Source of the DNA: Emydura subglobosa | Taxonomy: Eukaryota > Chordata > Testudines > Chelidae | Length of the DNA stretch: 64,000 nucleotides | NCBI GenBank assembly: GCA_007922225.1 | Contig: ML679970.1 | Span: 17,162,290 to 17,226,289, forward strand | Direction: 5' to 3' | Shown here: positions 12,441 to 27,600 of the stretch, in pieces | Layout of the letters: every line of letters begins with the position of its first letter | Numbering within the stretch: the stretch's first letter is position 1 | Position numbers and translations under genes: made by a program | The notes under the pieces: generated by a model | What the model saw: the letters and a program-made list of their open reading frames with translations, nothing else | Told to the model about the DNA's origin: nothing | The model's database searches: none

Positions 12441-12603
12441 ATGGCATCAAGCTACCCACCTCCATTTGATGACCCTGTGGAGGTGAGAGAGGGCTTCCTG
12501 TGTCCACTATGCCTGAAGGATTTGCAGTCTTTCTATCAGCTTCAGTCTCACTATGAAGAAGAACACTCAAGTGACGACAGAGATGTCAAAGGACAGCTCA
12601 GAA
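12441..12603 (+). CDS. RBSN: RBSN coding exon 1 (start codon, C2H2 finger)
   Basis: Encodes residues 1-54 plus one base. The donor is CAGAA|GTAAGA. The start MASSYPPPFDDP carries about six more residues than the human N terminus as I recall it (MASLDDP), then the two agree through the zinc finger FLCPLCLKDLQ. Confidence 0.95.
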
Positions 12604-15600
12604 GTAAGAGTCATGACTGTTGCTTTAACCTCTGTTATATAAAATTTCATACAGTGAAAAATGTTTGTTGTACTACAGACTCCTAAAAGCACCTCAACTA
12701 TAAGTCTCACTTCACTAAAATATTGATTAAAATGAGTTAGGATGGGGGGTTGGTTTATGTATAAATGGATTTAAGTAAAAGAATAATTATTGTTTCCGAC
12801 AAGGCTTTAACCAATGTTTTCTACCTTGGTTGCCTATTAGGCACCTAAATAAGTGGCTTGATTTTCAGATGCCTGCTTTTACATCCTCAAGTTAGAAAAT
12901 GCTGGCTTTTCATTTTTGTGAGAGTTCTCAGTACATGGAGGATTTATAGTGTTAGAATTAATAGCAGTTGTCCTTGTAACTTCCCTGGGCATAATTTCAC
13001 AAATAGACTGGATTTGCCAGTTGACTAGAATGTGGATGCCTTGCACTTGTCAGTTACACCCCTGAATTGCTGAGTGCTTGGCTATACTTGTACATGATTT
13101 CTGTGCTGTTTAGATAATCATACTTTTCCATTTTTGTGATGATAAAAAATATTGTCTGTTCTTAGCTTTTTGTTCATGTACACTTCATTTTACATGTAGG
13201 GTAAAATGGGCAGAAACAGTCTTCTGGTGGTTTTTCTGGAAAGTCGCTTAGTTGTTTTTCCTTAAGCTTGAATTTTATAATTTTTCCCTCTTAAAAGGAC
13301 ACTTTTGAGATTAAAAGCCATATATTCAAACAGTCTTTTTATTTATAAACACCGATTGCTTGTGTTAATCTTAGACCATATTAGATTATTAAAATTCAGT
13401 TTTATAAATCTAATTTACTTTTCACTACTTCAGCTGCTTATTTGCTTTTAGACATTCACTCATTTTGGACAATGGAAATAGACTAGTCAGTTTTGCTCTA
13501 AGTTTCTCCTGCACTAGCGCACAATGTTGTAGTATCAGAATTGCAAGCACCACACTGGAATATTTAAGCCAAAACAATATTCTTTTGATTGAAAAAAACC
13601 TACCTTCTGTTAGATTTTGTTCTCTTTCCTAAATTATTTTTGTTTTTAAACTAAACACCTACATTTTGGGTTCTGCTGTCTCAGTAGTATCCCTTTAATA
13701 TAAAATATAATGCAGTGACTTTTTCAAATATTTCTTTAATTTGCATTTTTTAAGGATGTTTTTATCTGCCTACTTTGTCATAGTTATTCATGGCAAGTCA
13801 TATCCAGTAAAATTCACTGTAGCATAGAAAACAACAAAATTGCTTTTCTATTAAGCGGGGGAGTAGTATTCAAACTGCATGTCAGAAATATTTCTATGAG
13901 ATTTCTTGCTGAGTTGAAAGTGCCATAATTGCGAATGGATAAGAAAATCACTTACACATGCTTTTACATGGGTCTGCGTTAATGTACTATGGTTTTTTAA
14001 ATTTAAACCTGTATTTTTTTTTATTGTGGGGGGAAGTTGAAGGGGGTGTGAAAGAACTTTGTCTCTGATAGTGATGAGGGACCCACCCATTTCTTTGTGT
14101 TTGTCCCACCTTCAGAGTCCCCAGCACGCCTATTGTCTGATTGTCAGTTTCTTAGCCAATATGGAGTTTTTAGAATTGTTACAAAAACAGCATAATGAGG
14201 CTCAAGAATCCTAGATTTGCAATATTTTGTCATAAAAAACTGAAAAGGGCCTAATTCTGTACAATGTTGAGTGCCTCCTGCAAGGAGATTACCACCATCA
14301 ACTTCTAGAAGCAGTTGTGGGTACTCAAAACCTGGTAAGATCAGCACCCAGATGTATACTATTGTATTACCTGTTTTGTTGCATATGCTTTACTTTACAA
14401 ACTATTTGAGAAATGTCATGCCTTTATTCCTAGCATAACAAAGTTTCCACCGTTGTTAATGCAGAAGCAGAGCTTCTCTAATTGTGGTCCATGAACTGTT
14501 TACTTTTGGTGCTGGAGAGCAGATTGGTCAGATGGTTCTAACTCTCCTTGCTTTTAAGCTGCTAAATTGCAATAAAATACATTTAAATACTTTCCCAGTA
14601 TTACTTTTTCCTGTAAACAATTGCTTAAGCTACTCTAAGGACATTATGGGTATGTGTATACTACAATAAAAAACCCATGGCTGGCCCATGCCAGCTGACT
14701 CAGAGCAGGGTTGTTTTAATTGTAGGATCCTACTGCCTAGGCTCCAGCCTCAGTCTGGCATGGCAATTAAATTAAATTAAATTACATGGCAATTAAACAG
14801 CCCCACCCAAGTCCCATGAGCCCAAGTCAGCTGGCATTCACCATCCATGGGCGTTTAATTGCGATGTGGACATATCCTGTGAGACCAGGAATGAGAGGGG
14901 AGGTGGTTTGCACAGTTGAAAATAAATGCAGGAGATGGGTCTATGCCATTATGACTGAAAGGAAAAGTGGTCCACAAGAAAAATCTCTAAGCCAGATTGT
15001 GATATCCTCACTTGCACTGATTAGCACTTCCTCAGGCAGCCCCTTTGACTCCGATGGGACTACTTTTGATGTAAGGAACTATTAAACACAAGTAAAGATG
15101 TCACAATCTGGCTCTCTGTTAAGATGTCAAACTCCCCCCCCCACCCCCGCCCAAGGAGACAACTTCTGGTGTAGAGTATGAGATAGTGCTTCTGCTGAAT
15201 GCCACCTTTCTCACATATGTATGTTCCTTGGCCCTAAAAGGCTTGATCACTTTTGTACAGTACACATCTTTTGTTATAATGGAACACTACAGCATAAGCA
15301 AGCTTTTTTATTCTGTGACATTATAAAAAGAACTGTGTAGAAGGCCGAATAAGTAAACAATATTAGCCCTGTAGTATTAAACATTGTGAAACCTCGTTTG
15401 TCATGTTGAAGGATACAAAATCTGATGTCCAACATACAAAATACCTTTCAGAAAAGTGTTCAGTTGTAGCATTCCAGAGAAGAATTGTCTAAAACAAGAC
15501 CAGGTTGTTATTTGTTAAGTAGTGAAAATGTGTTTAGTCCTGTATCACATACACAAATTGCTCTTCTTCTAAAGCATTTGTGATCTAGATTAGATTTCAC

Positions 15601-18600
15601 TGTTGACTGGTTGGCATAAAATGATGCCATGTCACAAAATCTGAGTAAATTTTAATTGAGATGATGTGGGTAACTGATAACCATGAGGAAAAATATAGCA
15701 GATCTCCAATTTGCATGTATCCAATGACACATTAATATATATGTTAAACTTTTTATGACAAATAAATGATAGTACCTGCAATCACAGTTTTTCTATTTTT
15801 AGTAGATACTGTATGGCAACTATTGAAATGCATTATAATATCACTATTCACCTTTCACTTGCTGCATATTATTTGTGTGACAGATTTGAATCGTACAATA
15901 TTCTTTAGAAACTTCAGATATTAGCTTGATGGTAAATAGATATTTATTTTAAACCTGGACTTTGTTGGAAATTCACAGCCCAAGAGACTGGAAAGTCTTT
16001 AACAAAGGCTGTTAGCCTATCTTTGTTACATTTATTTATTTACATAAGGTGGTATAAACCAAGATTGTTTATGTAGGGTGGTGTAAATCAGTAATGCTAA
16101 TGATGAAGCTACTAAACTCCTGGTCTGAAGGTTAAATCTGGCCACCGAGAAACTAAATTTTCCTCCTATTACAGACAAGGAAATCAATAATGTCCATAGA
16201 GTCACTGAGTTGAGGAACTGCTGGTGCTAATTCAGGCCCCTGTCTATGACTATACTGAAACTTTTAAATACACCTGCTAGCAAAAAGCATTCAAGAATCA
16301 ACCCTGCTGAATTATCATATTAGAACCCTTTGACGTCAGTTCCTTGAATAAAATAATCTACATAGATTTTTCCCTTCCCACTTCTTTTCATATGCAGCTT
16401 TGGGTTGTTCCTCTGTGAAGGTATTAAAGTAGCAAAGGCTAAGTTGTTAATGTGATTGTTCAGCATCTAGCATGATGGGGTCCTTGTCCATGACTAGGGT
16501 TCCTAGGGCTTTGGTAATACAAATCATAATTTAGTATCCACTTCAGTGGTACTGACCTACTTCCAGCATTTCAAAAGTGCCCCCTAGTATACTGTTGCTT
16601 TAAAAGACCTATAAAGAGTTGTGATTCACTAAGGAATAGTAACACTTTGGACTTCTTATAGTGCCTTTCACCTGAGGGTTTCAGAGGTCTTTACAAACAA
16701 AATTAATAAACATTGATATTAGCCATGTGTTGGCTCTGGCTGATACTTAAATTATTCTGGATGTCTCGATCAATAGAAATAATCTTTATTTTGTGTAATT
16801 TTTAAATTTCAAAAGTGGCCTGTCTCTAAGATGTGCTAGTGCAGATGTATGGTGTGGAATTTGGGGTGGCTGTGGTTGTGTAGCTAGAATGAGCTACTTC
16901 CCCATCCCACCACCTGCAAACAAAACAAAACAACAAAACTGTTGAGGCTAAAATTCAAAACTATAATTTCGTAGTTTTCTCTAATGTTATAGTTAGCAAG
17001 TATGCTATCCAGAAAATGTCCTAGAAAAGTTCATTTTGTTTTATGAACAGTAATTGTGATAAACTGGAGACTCTGTCATCATTAAAATATGGAACAGAGG
17101 GATTTTAGTCCTAATTTTAAGTGAAAGTATCAACACAACCTTAATCATATAATTGCTACTAATTCCCATCTGTAATATAATCATAGTCGTTGTTTTCTTC
17201 TTTAATTGGTTAGACCAGTGACTGTAACTCTTCCTACAGCATAGGTAGTGGCTGGAAAGTTAAGGTTGGCTCCTGTCTCTCAAGAGTTGTCTTAAAAGCA
17301 GTATAACCCCTCTATCAGCCTCCCTGTTTTGTGGTGCACGCTCTTAGTTGTTGCCAAGAGCCATGCATTAGATTTGGTGATACACTTCAGTAATAGAAGA
17401 CATGAAGCATGTCTAGAGGAAAGTCTTGGTTGTCAGGACTTCTGGGTTGTGTTCCTAACTCCGTTACTGGTTCTGTGAACCTATGTGAAACTAATCCTCT
17501 GTGCCTCAATCTAACCATCTGTCAAACAGGGCTAATCGTACTTGTGACCTCACCCAGAGGTGTTGTGAGACTTAATGTTTGTATAAAGTACTTGGAGATC
17601 CTTGGAAGCAAAGTGCTTTAGAAGGGCTAAATATAATTACTGCTAACTAACTGATAGAACAAGTGTCACGTTTATCCGTTTAAAATAATATACCTGGGAG
17701 GGTCTGCAGCCAGTTCACTGCAGATGTGAGCTGGTGCTTGTGAACAGTAACTTCTTCATAACAGGCTGCTTACCGGCCCTCTAATGGCTGCTAAATGGAT
17801 CAGACTTGTGTTATGTTTTAAAAATGTTCTCATATCTAGTCACTTTGTCCAGTGTTTTCATTTCACAAATTGCTTGAAAAATACTGTATTCCTGTCAACT
17901 GCTGATAATTGGGATGATGCTTTAACTGACACATTAATATTCCTACCAGGTTGAGCCAAGTAAGAGAATTTGATCAATATTATCATAGTACTTGCAGTGC
18001 TTTTGAACTTCAGATTCTTTGCATTCAGCTGATTAATTCTCATAACATCCTCATGAGTAGGTAGATAAGTATTTCCATATCTCTACAGAGGAGAAAGCTG
18101 AAACAGAATGCTAAAATGCCTTAGCCAATATCTCAGGGGCAAGTATTGCAACAGGAATGAAAACTCATGAGTTTCAGACTCCAAGTCCTTTGATTGGTCC
18201 ACTAGACAGTGCCACTCTCTCAGTAATATTCATTTCATGTAAGGTAGTTTGGTAGAATGCATTAATATTTAAAATATGTTAACTGTTACAATATTTCTAA
18301 ATGTCTTTTTTAGTTTGCTTGCGGTTTTTTGTGACGTTACAAAGAATGTAACTAAGTACTGCAAAGTGATACTATTTGTAAGCAAGCATTCAAAAACAAA
18401 GGTACTGCATTAAAGATAGTTGTACATTCAAGTAGCTGCCTTTATAATGTTTAATGAAGAAAATAAGGCATTTACTGATCATTATTTTGTAACTTTTTCT
18501 TTAGGTTGGGTCAGTAACTTGACTCTGAACAGGGTTTCCTCTCTTGGGGCTCAATCCTGAAAAGTGCCGAGTACCCTCAGCTCCCAGTGAAATCAGTGGG

Positions 18601-21600
18601 AATTGAGAGGTGCTCAGCACTTGCAAGATGTGCACCATCTTGCAGGATTGGGCCCCTGTAGTGATGCCTGTCAACCGTTCTCTATTTTAGATTGATTTTC
18701 TTTGCATAACTTTCTGTTGTAAAACACTGGTGCTGGTGCCAAGCACCTGTAACTTGGATTTGTCAATAGGAGCTGTGGATGCAAAAGCGTATCCAACCAC
18801 ACCACTGTCTGACGTATGTACAGAGGGATGCTTTGGGGTTCTATACAACAGGCCAGCCTATTTTTATGAAGGAGCAAAAATATTGTTAATTTTGTTTTTT
18901 AAAGGAAGTGGATTGTGCTAAATGAGCAGATGAAGCTTATAGTGGTTTCAAATGACAAATGTTTGGTGACTGACTGCTTAGAGTTTGATCTGTTTTACAG
19001 ATCTAGTCCAAAAAGCCAAAAAAGCAAAAGAGAAGCTATTGAAACGAGATGGAGATGACCGAACTGATACTGGGGCTCAGGAGCGATATGAGTCTTTCAG
19101 CTATGGTGGAGTAGATCCATACATGTGGGAGCCCCAAGAATTAGGTAAGAAAACAGGAAAGCCATATGTAATGGGACAGATTTTCTGTTAATTTATACTT
19201 AATACAATCCAGCTGATCTGAGTGGAGTTACACAGATTGCAAGTCTACATAGAATTTGGTTCACTGTGTAGAGAGGTGATGCCTTATGTGTTGTTTTATT
19301 ATGTTAAATTAAACTCTAGCTATTGGGTAACATTTAAGAAAATAGATATGTTACTTCATGTCCCTGAGTCACAAAGTATGGATTCAAGTTCAGACTTTCT
19401 CAATATTTCTGTGTTGCTTGGATTTGAGTTTGAGGGAGGTGGGGGGCAGGGGGCGGATGGTGTTAGAGACATGCCTGCTTGGCAAAGTTCAGACCCATAT
19501 CAAGACTTCTTTGAAGTTCAAGGGTGTCTTGTTTGGACCTAATTTACTTCTAATATCATATATTGGAGATCGCCTTTTACCCTGTATCCTGTTGTTAAGA
19601 TTATAGTTCTCGGAGGCACTCTTGTAGTTGGGCTCTGGGATAAAAACCCACAGGACTGGTGGCAGACATACACCTCTGGAACTCAGTCCCTTTGGTCTGC
19701 CAGAGCTTAAGTTTGATGAGCTTCATGGTGTTTTGTACTGTTTAGTTAAGCCTTTGACTGTTTTACTATTTCGGCAGCAAGGCATAAGGAATCTTTGTCT
19801 TCAGAGAGACGTATATTTTGTACATGGTTATTGGCTTGCACTAGTATGAGGATGTGAAGCCATAGATGCTGTTATATATTTATAAACAAATATTTTAGTA
19901 ACCTCAACATTGATTTCTTGTTTCATCAATAGTGTTGCAGGAAAAAAGTCATTATTTCATTATTTGTCCATATTTCTGAGAATAAAATATGAACCAGCAG
20001 TAAAGAAACATCTTGAGCAGTGTTGAATTGCTCATCTCTTGAAGTGATTATGCAATGTTGATCTCTCTCATATATTTGGCAGTCAGATTTTAAAATCCTT
20101 AAAGGAAGAAAAGGGAATTAGAAATCTGAAGGGAGGATTTGCAGTTGCATACATTTTTAGTACAAGTTTGACAGCTTTGTTCCCAATTCCAGTGGTAGTC
20201 AGCTAATGAAAAGGAAAGAATTCTTGAAATATAATACATTTAGTAAGCTGATATTGACTGATAATTGGGGGCTCAAGAGAGTAATAGCAAGAGGTTTTTT
20301 TGTTGTCTTTAAAGTAATGCTTGTATTTTAGTGGTAAAAATAAAGTGCTCTGTTTATCACTAAAGCCAGCCTGCAGATAAGAAGTTTAATCTACATTTAT
20401 ATTCAAAGCAGTGCTGTTAAAATGCAAGGTTCCAATCTGTCTTTAAAATTACATTTGAATCTGAGTCGCAAACAGTGAAAAGAGATTAATGTTTCCTTTA
20501 AACTGACATTTACAAGGTTATGTGACGGAATCTGGAGACTTCCTTAATCTGTCTTTTCTCACCAGGTGCCATGAGGAGCCATCTTTCTGATTTCAAGAAA
20601 CACCGAGCAGCCAGAATTGATCATTACGTTGTTGAAGTCAATAAATTAATAATCAGGTTAGAGAAGGTAAATTGGTTACTTCTTGGTTATTCATGTGAAT
20701 GTATAGAAGCCTGGATCTAAAACTTTGTTTGTATCTGAAATGTGCACGATTTATATAATGCCCATACTGTTTCAGAAAAGTTGAAGGTTTAACCATAAAT
20801 ATTTTGTCTCCCATATATTATTCTTTTTGGCTCTGATTTTCTTCTGTGTCCTGTGCTTGGCCCCTCTTCCATGTTGCCCTTTATACTTTTAAGAACTTCT
20901 ACTTTTCTGTGAGGCAAGCACCGTCCCTTCTCTGAAATCCCACTATTTTCTTCTAGTTTTGCAGTGCTAAGCTCTTCCCTGATACTGTCTGCTTCATATT
21001 TTTGCACCTAATCTTTTATTATTCATATTCTATCATGCACCATATCTTATAGCTCTAGTTTACTTGTATATTTTCGTAGATACAGTGATGATGGGACTGT
21101 GGGAAGAATACACAAGATATTATAAGCAATCTGTTATATTTGTTGAAGTTAGTGAGAGTTCCTCAGGTCAGGCACCTGGCTTACGTGTGTCATGTGCTGC
21201 TTGCACCACTGTTGCTGTAGAAATAATGGGAAAGTACAGGGAGGTTGCTGTAAAAGACAGAGTATCAAGGTTGAACTGTCCAAGCTGTTAAAATTCCATT
21301 CTTGAGGCTTGTAAATATTGTCTAATGAGAAACATGCAATTAACCTGATTAATTCCACTTTGTCCCCTTTACCCTTTGTCAGCTTACGTCATTTGACAGA
21401 ACAAATACGGAGTCAGCTAAAATAAGAGGTTGGTACAAGCTTGCATCAAACTAACTTTGCTGATGTTTCACACCAACTGATAAATGGATGTCATGGTGGT
21501 TCAATGGTGGGTTTTTTTGTGTGTTTCCCCATGAACAGCTATAGAGAAGTCTGTTGTGCCTTGGGTCAATGATCAGGATGTACCGTTCTGCCCAGACTGT

Positions 21601-24600
21601 GGCAACAAATTCAGTATTCGGAACAGACGTCACCACTGCCGCCTTTGTGGGTCTATCATGTGCAAGAAGTGTATGGAGCTTGTCAGCCTTCCGTTGGCGA
21701 GTGAGTACAGTAGGCAGATGTGAGTTACTCTGGTCCGTCCTCTCTTTGAGAACACCAACTAAATGGGTTCAGCTTTTTCAATTTGAGCTTCTTATGTTTG
21801 TTTTCATTAAGGGTTCCTGTTTATGATTCTCCAGTTGGCGTTGCCCAGCTGCCAGGATTTCCCAGTGTGGTGCAGTTGAATTTCTTTAGTATTGGCATTT
21901 TTCATTTCTGTAGTATCTTTCATCCAAGGAGCTCAAAGTGCATTATAAACATTAATGAATTAAGCCTTACTGCAGGCTAGATAAGTATTAGACCCAAGTA
22001 AGATGAGGACTAGATACCAGATCTCTTGGTTCTTTGTGTTGTGCTCTGACATCTACACCTTGCTGCCTTCAAGCAGCTGTAGCACCTGGTAGCATTGACA
22101 AAACAAGATAAATTGTTGCTGCAGCCCTTATACGTTGCTCTGCTACCACTAATGACTATTTAAGAGAGCAGTGGGAAGAAGACAGATAGATAGTGCTATA
22201 AAGAGTTCAGCTATCAAATCTGTAACGAACCCATTAACACACTACTGTGAGAAAAATTCAATCCTCACTTTTATTAATTAAATGTGGATTGGTTCACAAA
22301 ATCACTTGATCAGCCTTGGTCTTGATCATACATGTCATTTTAATTTCTTCTCCTGGATGTCTTCAGGCATGTGTTATATAGTTCCAGAGAGGAGCTGTGA
22401 TGCTCCATAATTCTGGCTAATTATTAAAATAAAAATAAACTTGGTAATTGTTAATTGCATATGCAAGTTTAAAAACATAAGGACCTCCTCTGTCCGATTA
22501 GCCGCATTTGCTTGCTTACAAAGGGTGAATGTAGGACGTCCCAATAGCTAGGTCCTGCCTGCTAACAAGGTATTTTCCTCTATGAAAATTGTAGAACACA
22601 TGTATTGATTTGGCCCCAATGAGAGACTCTGGAAATATTCATTGCCTTCTGGATATTACAGAATCGTTTGTTTGTGTGTATGGCTTTCAGGCAAACTCAC
22701 CAGTGCCAGCAAAGAGGCCCTGGCCTCTCAGACTAGTCCAAACTCCTCACCCAACAGTATCCATGGCTCCCGTCGTGGCAGCATTAGCAGTGTAAGCAGC
22801 GTGAGCTCAGTTCTGGATGAGAAGGATGATGACAGAATCCGCTGCTGTAGACACTGTAAAGATACCGTACTCAAAAGAGAGCAACAGATTGATGAGAGAG
22901 AATTCACACCGGATATTGTGAAATTCTATGAGGTAAATGAAACCTATTACCTGCTCAAAGTGGGTGTAGAGGATGGTATGGAAGTATATGTAAGCAATGC
23001 TCACCACTTGGTCCCTGCCTTATTCTCCCTCATCTGACTTCCCTTATCTCTGGACCATTCATTGTTCACCTCTCTGGAAAAATGGAATACAGGGTGTTGA
23101 TTTTTGTCCACTAGCTAGAATATAAATATGTAGGGCTGTGTAATAATTGGTTCCTTGTCCCTAGCTTGGTGAAGAAGCATCTCACTTTGACCTGTTTTTA
23201 TCTCTAATCATCTGGAGATTATAGTTCTAAGCTGACTTCCACATTCTGGTCTTCCTCAACAGTTGCTCATAAAACGTACTTTAAAAGAAGTGTGCATGTG
23301 CATGTTTGTGTGTCTGCACTACATTAATGTATTGTACAGAAACTGTCTTGATGTTTTTAACTGTCGTTTGGATGAGGCTGGAGGGCAGTTGGACAGGATG
23401 GCTCAGGAACTTCGTAATAGAATATAACTGGAGCCTTTTGCTTATAGGTTGTGGGTTCAAATACTGTCCAAGCCAATAGTGACTGAAAGTCATACTCAGA
23501 TGGATCTTTGATATTTGTGAAATGGATGATGGGTTTTTTCTGGTTCCCAGTTGCCAAATGTCAATATCACATATCAGAATGCCATAGTTAGCACTAACTG
23601 GTCCTCTTGACGGAAGTCTCAGCAGAGAGGCCAAGGACTGAGGAGGTGGTGATGACCAATATACCCAGTCATCCCTAGAAATGGTCTCTAAATTTGGTTC
23701 AGTGGTGGGGCAGTGTAGGAAAGCTTGCTGTGCTACTGCACATGCTACATTTGTTGTGTGGATAAATAGAGGACCTCATTGTCCTAGGTAGCCAATTTGA
23801 CAGCATTCATCAGCACTAAACTCTCACATGCATGCACACATGCTCCAGATGAAAGTTTTATGCCATGCAAATTACTGTCTTTTTTTTTTTTTTTATGTGA
23901 AGAGAGTATGTGTATAGCTGATATAGGATAACTGTATTTTAATATCTTGATTTTCTTGATTGATTAAACAAGAAACTCCGACTTTGCATGGAGAAGGTTG
24001 ACCAGAAGGCTCCGGAATACATAAAGATGGCAGAATCATTAAAGTAAGCCTGTGTGATTTCTTTTTCCCCTGAAAAGCTGTTTTTAATTCAAAGTCTATA
24101 GTAATTAAAACAGGCAAGTTGTTCTCTATGGAGATTTGAGGACAGCCAAATATTAGAGATTTCATTATGGCCAAATATTAGATACAGCTCAGTGGCTGAA
24201 GCTAAGCTAGTAAATGTGAATGTCCTAAATTATTAAAGCATGTGTTAAAGTTGACAGGTTTCATCTTTGGCTTAATTCTGGTAAGATTTCAGATGAAAGT
24301 CTGAAATGTCTGAAACTAAATATAAATATCTCATCTAGGTGGCATGGAGAGATGCTTTGGTACATTATTTCAGTGTACAGTGTTTTAAATTGTTACATGT
24401 TTGTGGAAATGAGGAGAAGGGTGTTAGGTAGAGGGTTTAAATCGGTGGATGTTTACTATGCGTTATGAGTGAAATCCTGGTCCTATTTAAGTCAGGGAAA
24501 GTTTAGCCACTGACTTCAGTATAGGCAGAATTTCACCATAGAAGTCTGCATGGTACTTTGCAGATAGTACAATAGATTCTATCCCGTGGGGCTTAGACTC

Positions 24601-27600
24601 TCTAGGCTATGTGGCAAAGGAAGAGAACCTCTACTGTGTTGGAGGAGGTCTAAGCAATGTGTGATCAATCTTAGAACAGGAGTTATTTCATTGAATAACA
24701 AAGGCTTCAGGGAATGACAGTGCATTTTTTGTTTACAAAGCATTGGATCAGCATTGGAAATTGAGTTGAAATCAATAGGGTTATGTTGGGTTCTGGAGAA
24801 GGAAGCTGCATGGCAAATGGATTCAGGGAGACCATTCCAGTTAAGGTGCAAAATGGGGTATTAAGTAGAGGTTCCCCTTTCGATGATTTGAACTCATATT
24901 ATTTGGTACAATATATTGGGCTGCTCTGAAGACTTTGGAGGATCATCAGTGCAGATAACTGGGTGAGCATGTTGGGGGTTTTGCTCCTAGATACAGTGCT
25001 GCAACATGGGAGGTCATCTTTTTTTACTCTATTGTTTTTGTGAAGAGCATTGGGATCCTCAGGTGAAAGGCAGTATGGAACTACAAAGTGTGATTATTAT
25101 AATACCCTCTCCCTACTTACTACTATAAAATTCAAAAAGACAAATGAATTAATTCATCATATTAATAGGCACTTCCAGGGGCTCCTCTTGGGACATATTG
25201 TCTCATTCAGATGGGCTTTTTTTGTGTGTCTGTTGTCATGCTTAGACTCCTCACAAGGTTAGATTTATATTCTCGGGTGGTACATATTAAATGTAAAAAC
25301 CTCCCTAACTTGTGCTAATGACTGGGAGACCTAATTTGAATCCTACAATCTTTGCAAATTAGCAAATAAATTCACAAACTCTGACAAATCAAGGCTACCG
25401 CATCACTGTGTGCTTAGTTTGTTTATTTTGGCAAGTATAGTTATGGTTTTTTATTAAATTATATGGCAATAGAACTCAAAATATTGTAGGCACTTCCCAA
25501 ACACAGAGTGATAAAAATTTAATTATTTATACTAGTAATACATACTGAACATTTAAGTCTAATTTTAAAAAAATGAGTTTCAGTAATGAGACCTCACTAC
25601 CACACTTTGCTATTACATCTGTACAGAAAATTGGTGTGAGACTAAATTTCTTAAGCTTATGAATTAGTGAAATGAGATATAGTATGATATCGCTGTACAG
25701 TATGTAGTACTATGTCCATCACTAAATGAAATGTCAAATGTGCTGCAATGCTAGTTATTTTGAGATTAATGATTAGAAGAGGCATGTTTGCATTTGCATA
25801 CATCTTTGTTTGCTTTTTTAGTATAAAGTCTACAGGGAAAAAAATGGGCAGTATCTTACTTGAGACTTCATTATAGCAAAATGTTAAGTACACAGCTTAA
25901 TTGCTGAAGTAAAATGTAAATGTCCTGAATTACAAAAGCATATCTCAGAATTCACTGGGTTCATCCTTTCCTTGATTCTGGTGAGTTTTCAGATGCTTCT
26001 TTGAAATGTCTGTGAGATGTGTGTTATGTTGGATCATTTGATATAACATTTATTTAGAATAATCTGGTCACTCTCTTTTAATTTAGCATAATGTGCAAGA
26101 TATGAAAATGGGTGGTAGGACTTTTCATTCTTACTATTCCTTACTGATTATATTTTGTTCAATAAATATAAAAAAGCAAAGAGGGTTGGAAACTACAGTC
26201 TATTGATGTTTATCTTTTCTTCGTGCTGATTGATATTGTCCTGATTTCTGACCAACTCAAGGGAAGGATAGCTTTGGTATCACTGTTTTACTTCAATTTA
26301 ACAAAATCAACAAATATGCCATTTACACCCTCCCACCTCCCTCCACCCACACACTTATATAAAAATATAAACAACACAGAAACAATAAATTCACAATACA
26401 TTACACACAGTTAAAGATACAGCAGTTTTTCTTCTGCCTCTATTAAAATATAGGTTCTGTACTTGAATTCATAAAATCATACAGTAAACTCTTCTGTGAA
26501 ATGTTAGTGTTCACAAATTAACCATTATCTCCACTTTTGGAAATAAAAAATTTTTCACTTATGAGTTTGACATATAACATTCACCCTGAAATCTTATTAG
26601 CTGCTTATTAGTCTTTTTATCTGACAGAAGAGAGACAATTTATTTAAAAGCCTCCTGTTAATTTTGACTAATGCATAGACAGCTGGCAGGACATAACTTA
26701 ATGTAAATGAGGATGTGTTCTTTCTTTTAGTGCTGGGGAGACAACCTACAATCTTGAACATGCGAATGATCTGAGGGTGGAGGTGCAGAAAGTGTACGAG
26801 TTAATAGATGCTTTAAGGTAAGGAACAAACAATTGAGAGAGAGATTTCTTTAACTATTTAGTGGATAGGCTAAACTAGAGAAACAATATCTGAGACTGAA
26901 ATGTACTGTATTTAATTTAATCAAACATAGCAAAATGAAAAATCACCTCATCTAACAGAGTTTAGTGAGTGAGAATATTAAAAAAAACAAACAAATGATC
27001 ATGAATCCACTATCTGCACAACATCTCTGACTACATAAAGGGACATAGTCAACTTAATTCTCAATTTTAAAAACAAGTTTAAATAGCTAGATAGCATTCC
27101 TGTCCTCCCTATCAATATTTTGTGGTTTTACAGGCTCACTTGAGAATTGTAAGAATGTTTGTTTGCCTTCTTGCTGTGTGAGAGATCCACTCATGTGGGA
27201 AACTAACTATGGTGAAAGTGACAATACACAAAGTGCTGCCAAAGGCATGAATTAAGCAAATTGAACATCATTTTTCTGTAAACCTTTTCAGTAATCTTAG
27301 ATGTGACTTGTAATAATATGTTAAGAAAAATCATGCTTCTGTCTAAATGTAGGTTAGCAGTGTGTGTCTAACACCTGGGTCTTGTTTTGAATTTTTCTCA
27401 CTCTTGGCACTTATTTTTGTACTAATTCACTTGTATGCATATTTTGATTCAGTAAGAAGATTTTGACTCTTGGCTTGAATGAAGAGCCTCAACCTCATCC
27501 CAAAACCCTACAACTTCAGAGAATGATTAGATACTCGGCTACCCTTTTTGTACAGGTAAACAAAGCATGAGTTGCACATTTGTGACTCTTGTGCTGTGTT

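Larger units (their letters stand above)
12604..19000 (+). other. RBSN: RBSN intron with MITEs and SINE relics
   Basis: This is the longest intron between coding exons, about 6.4 kb. It carries palindromic MITEs at 14648-14877, 14990-15113 and 18546-18656, SINE-tail relics near 16455-16530 and 16640-16720, and MIR-type SINEs at 17420-17640 and 18020-18225. No additional exon was recognised. Confidence 0.8.
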
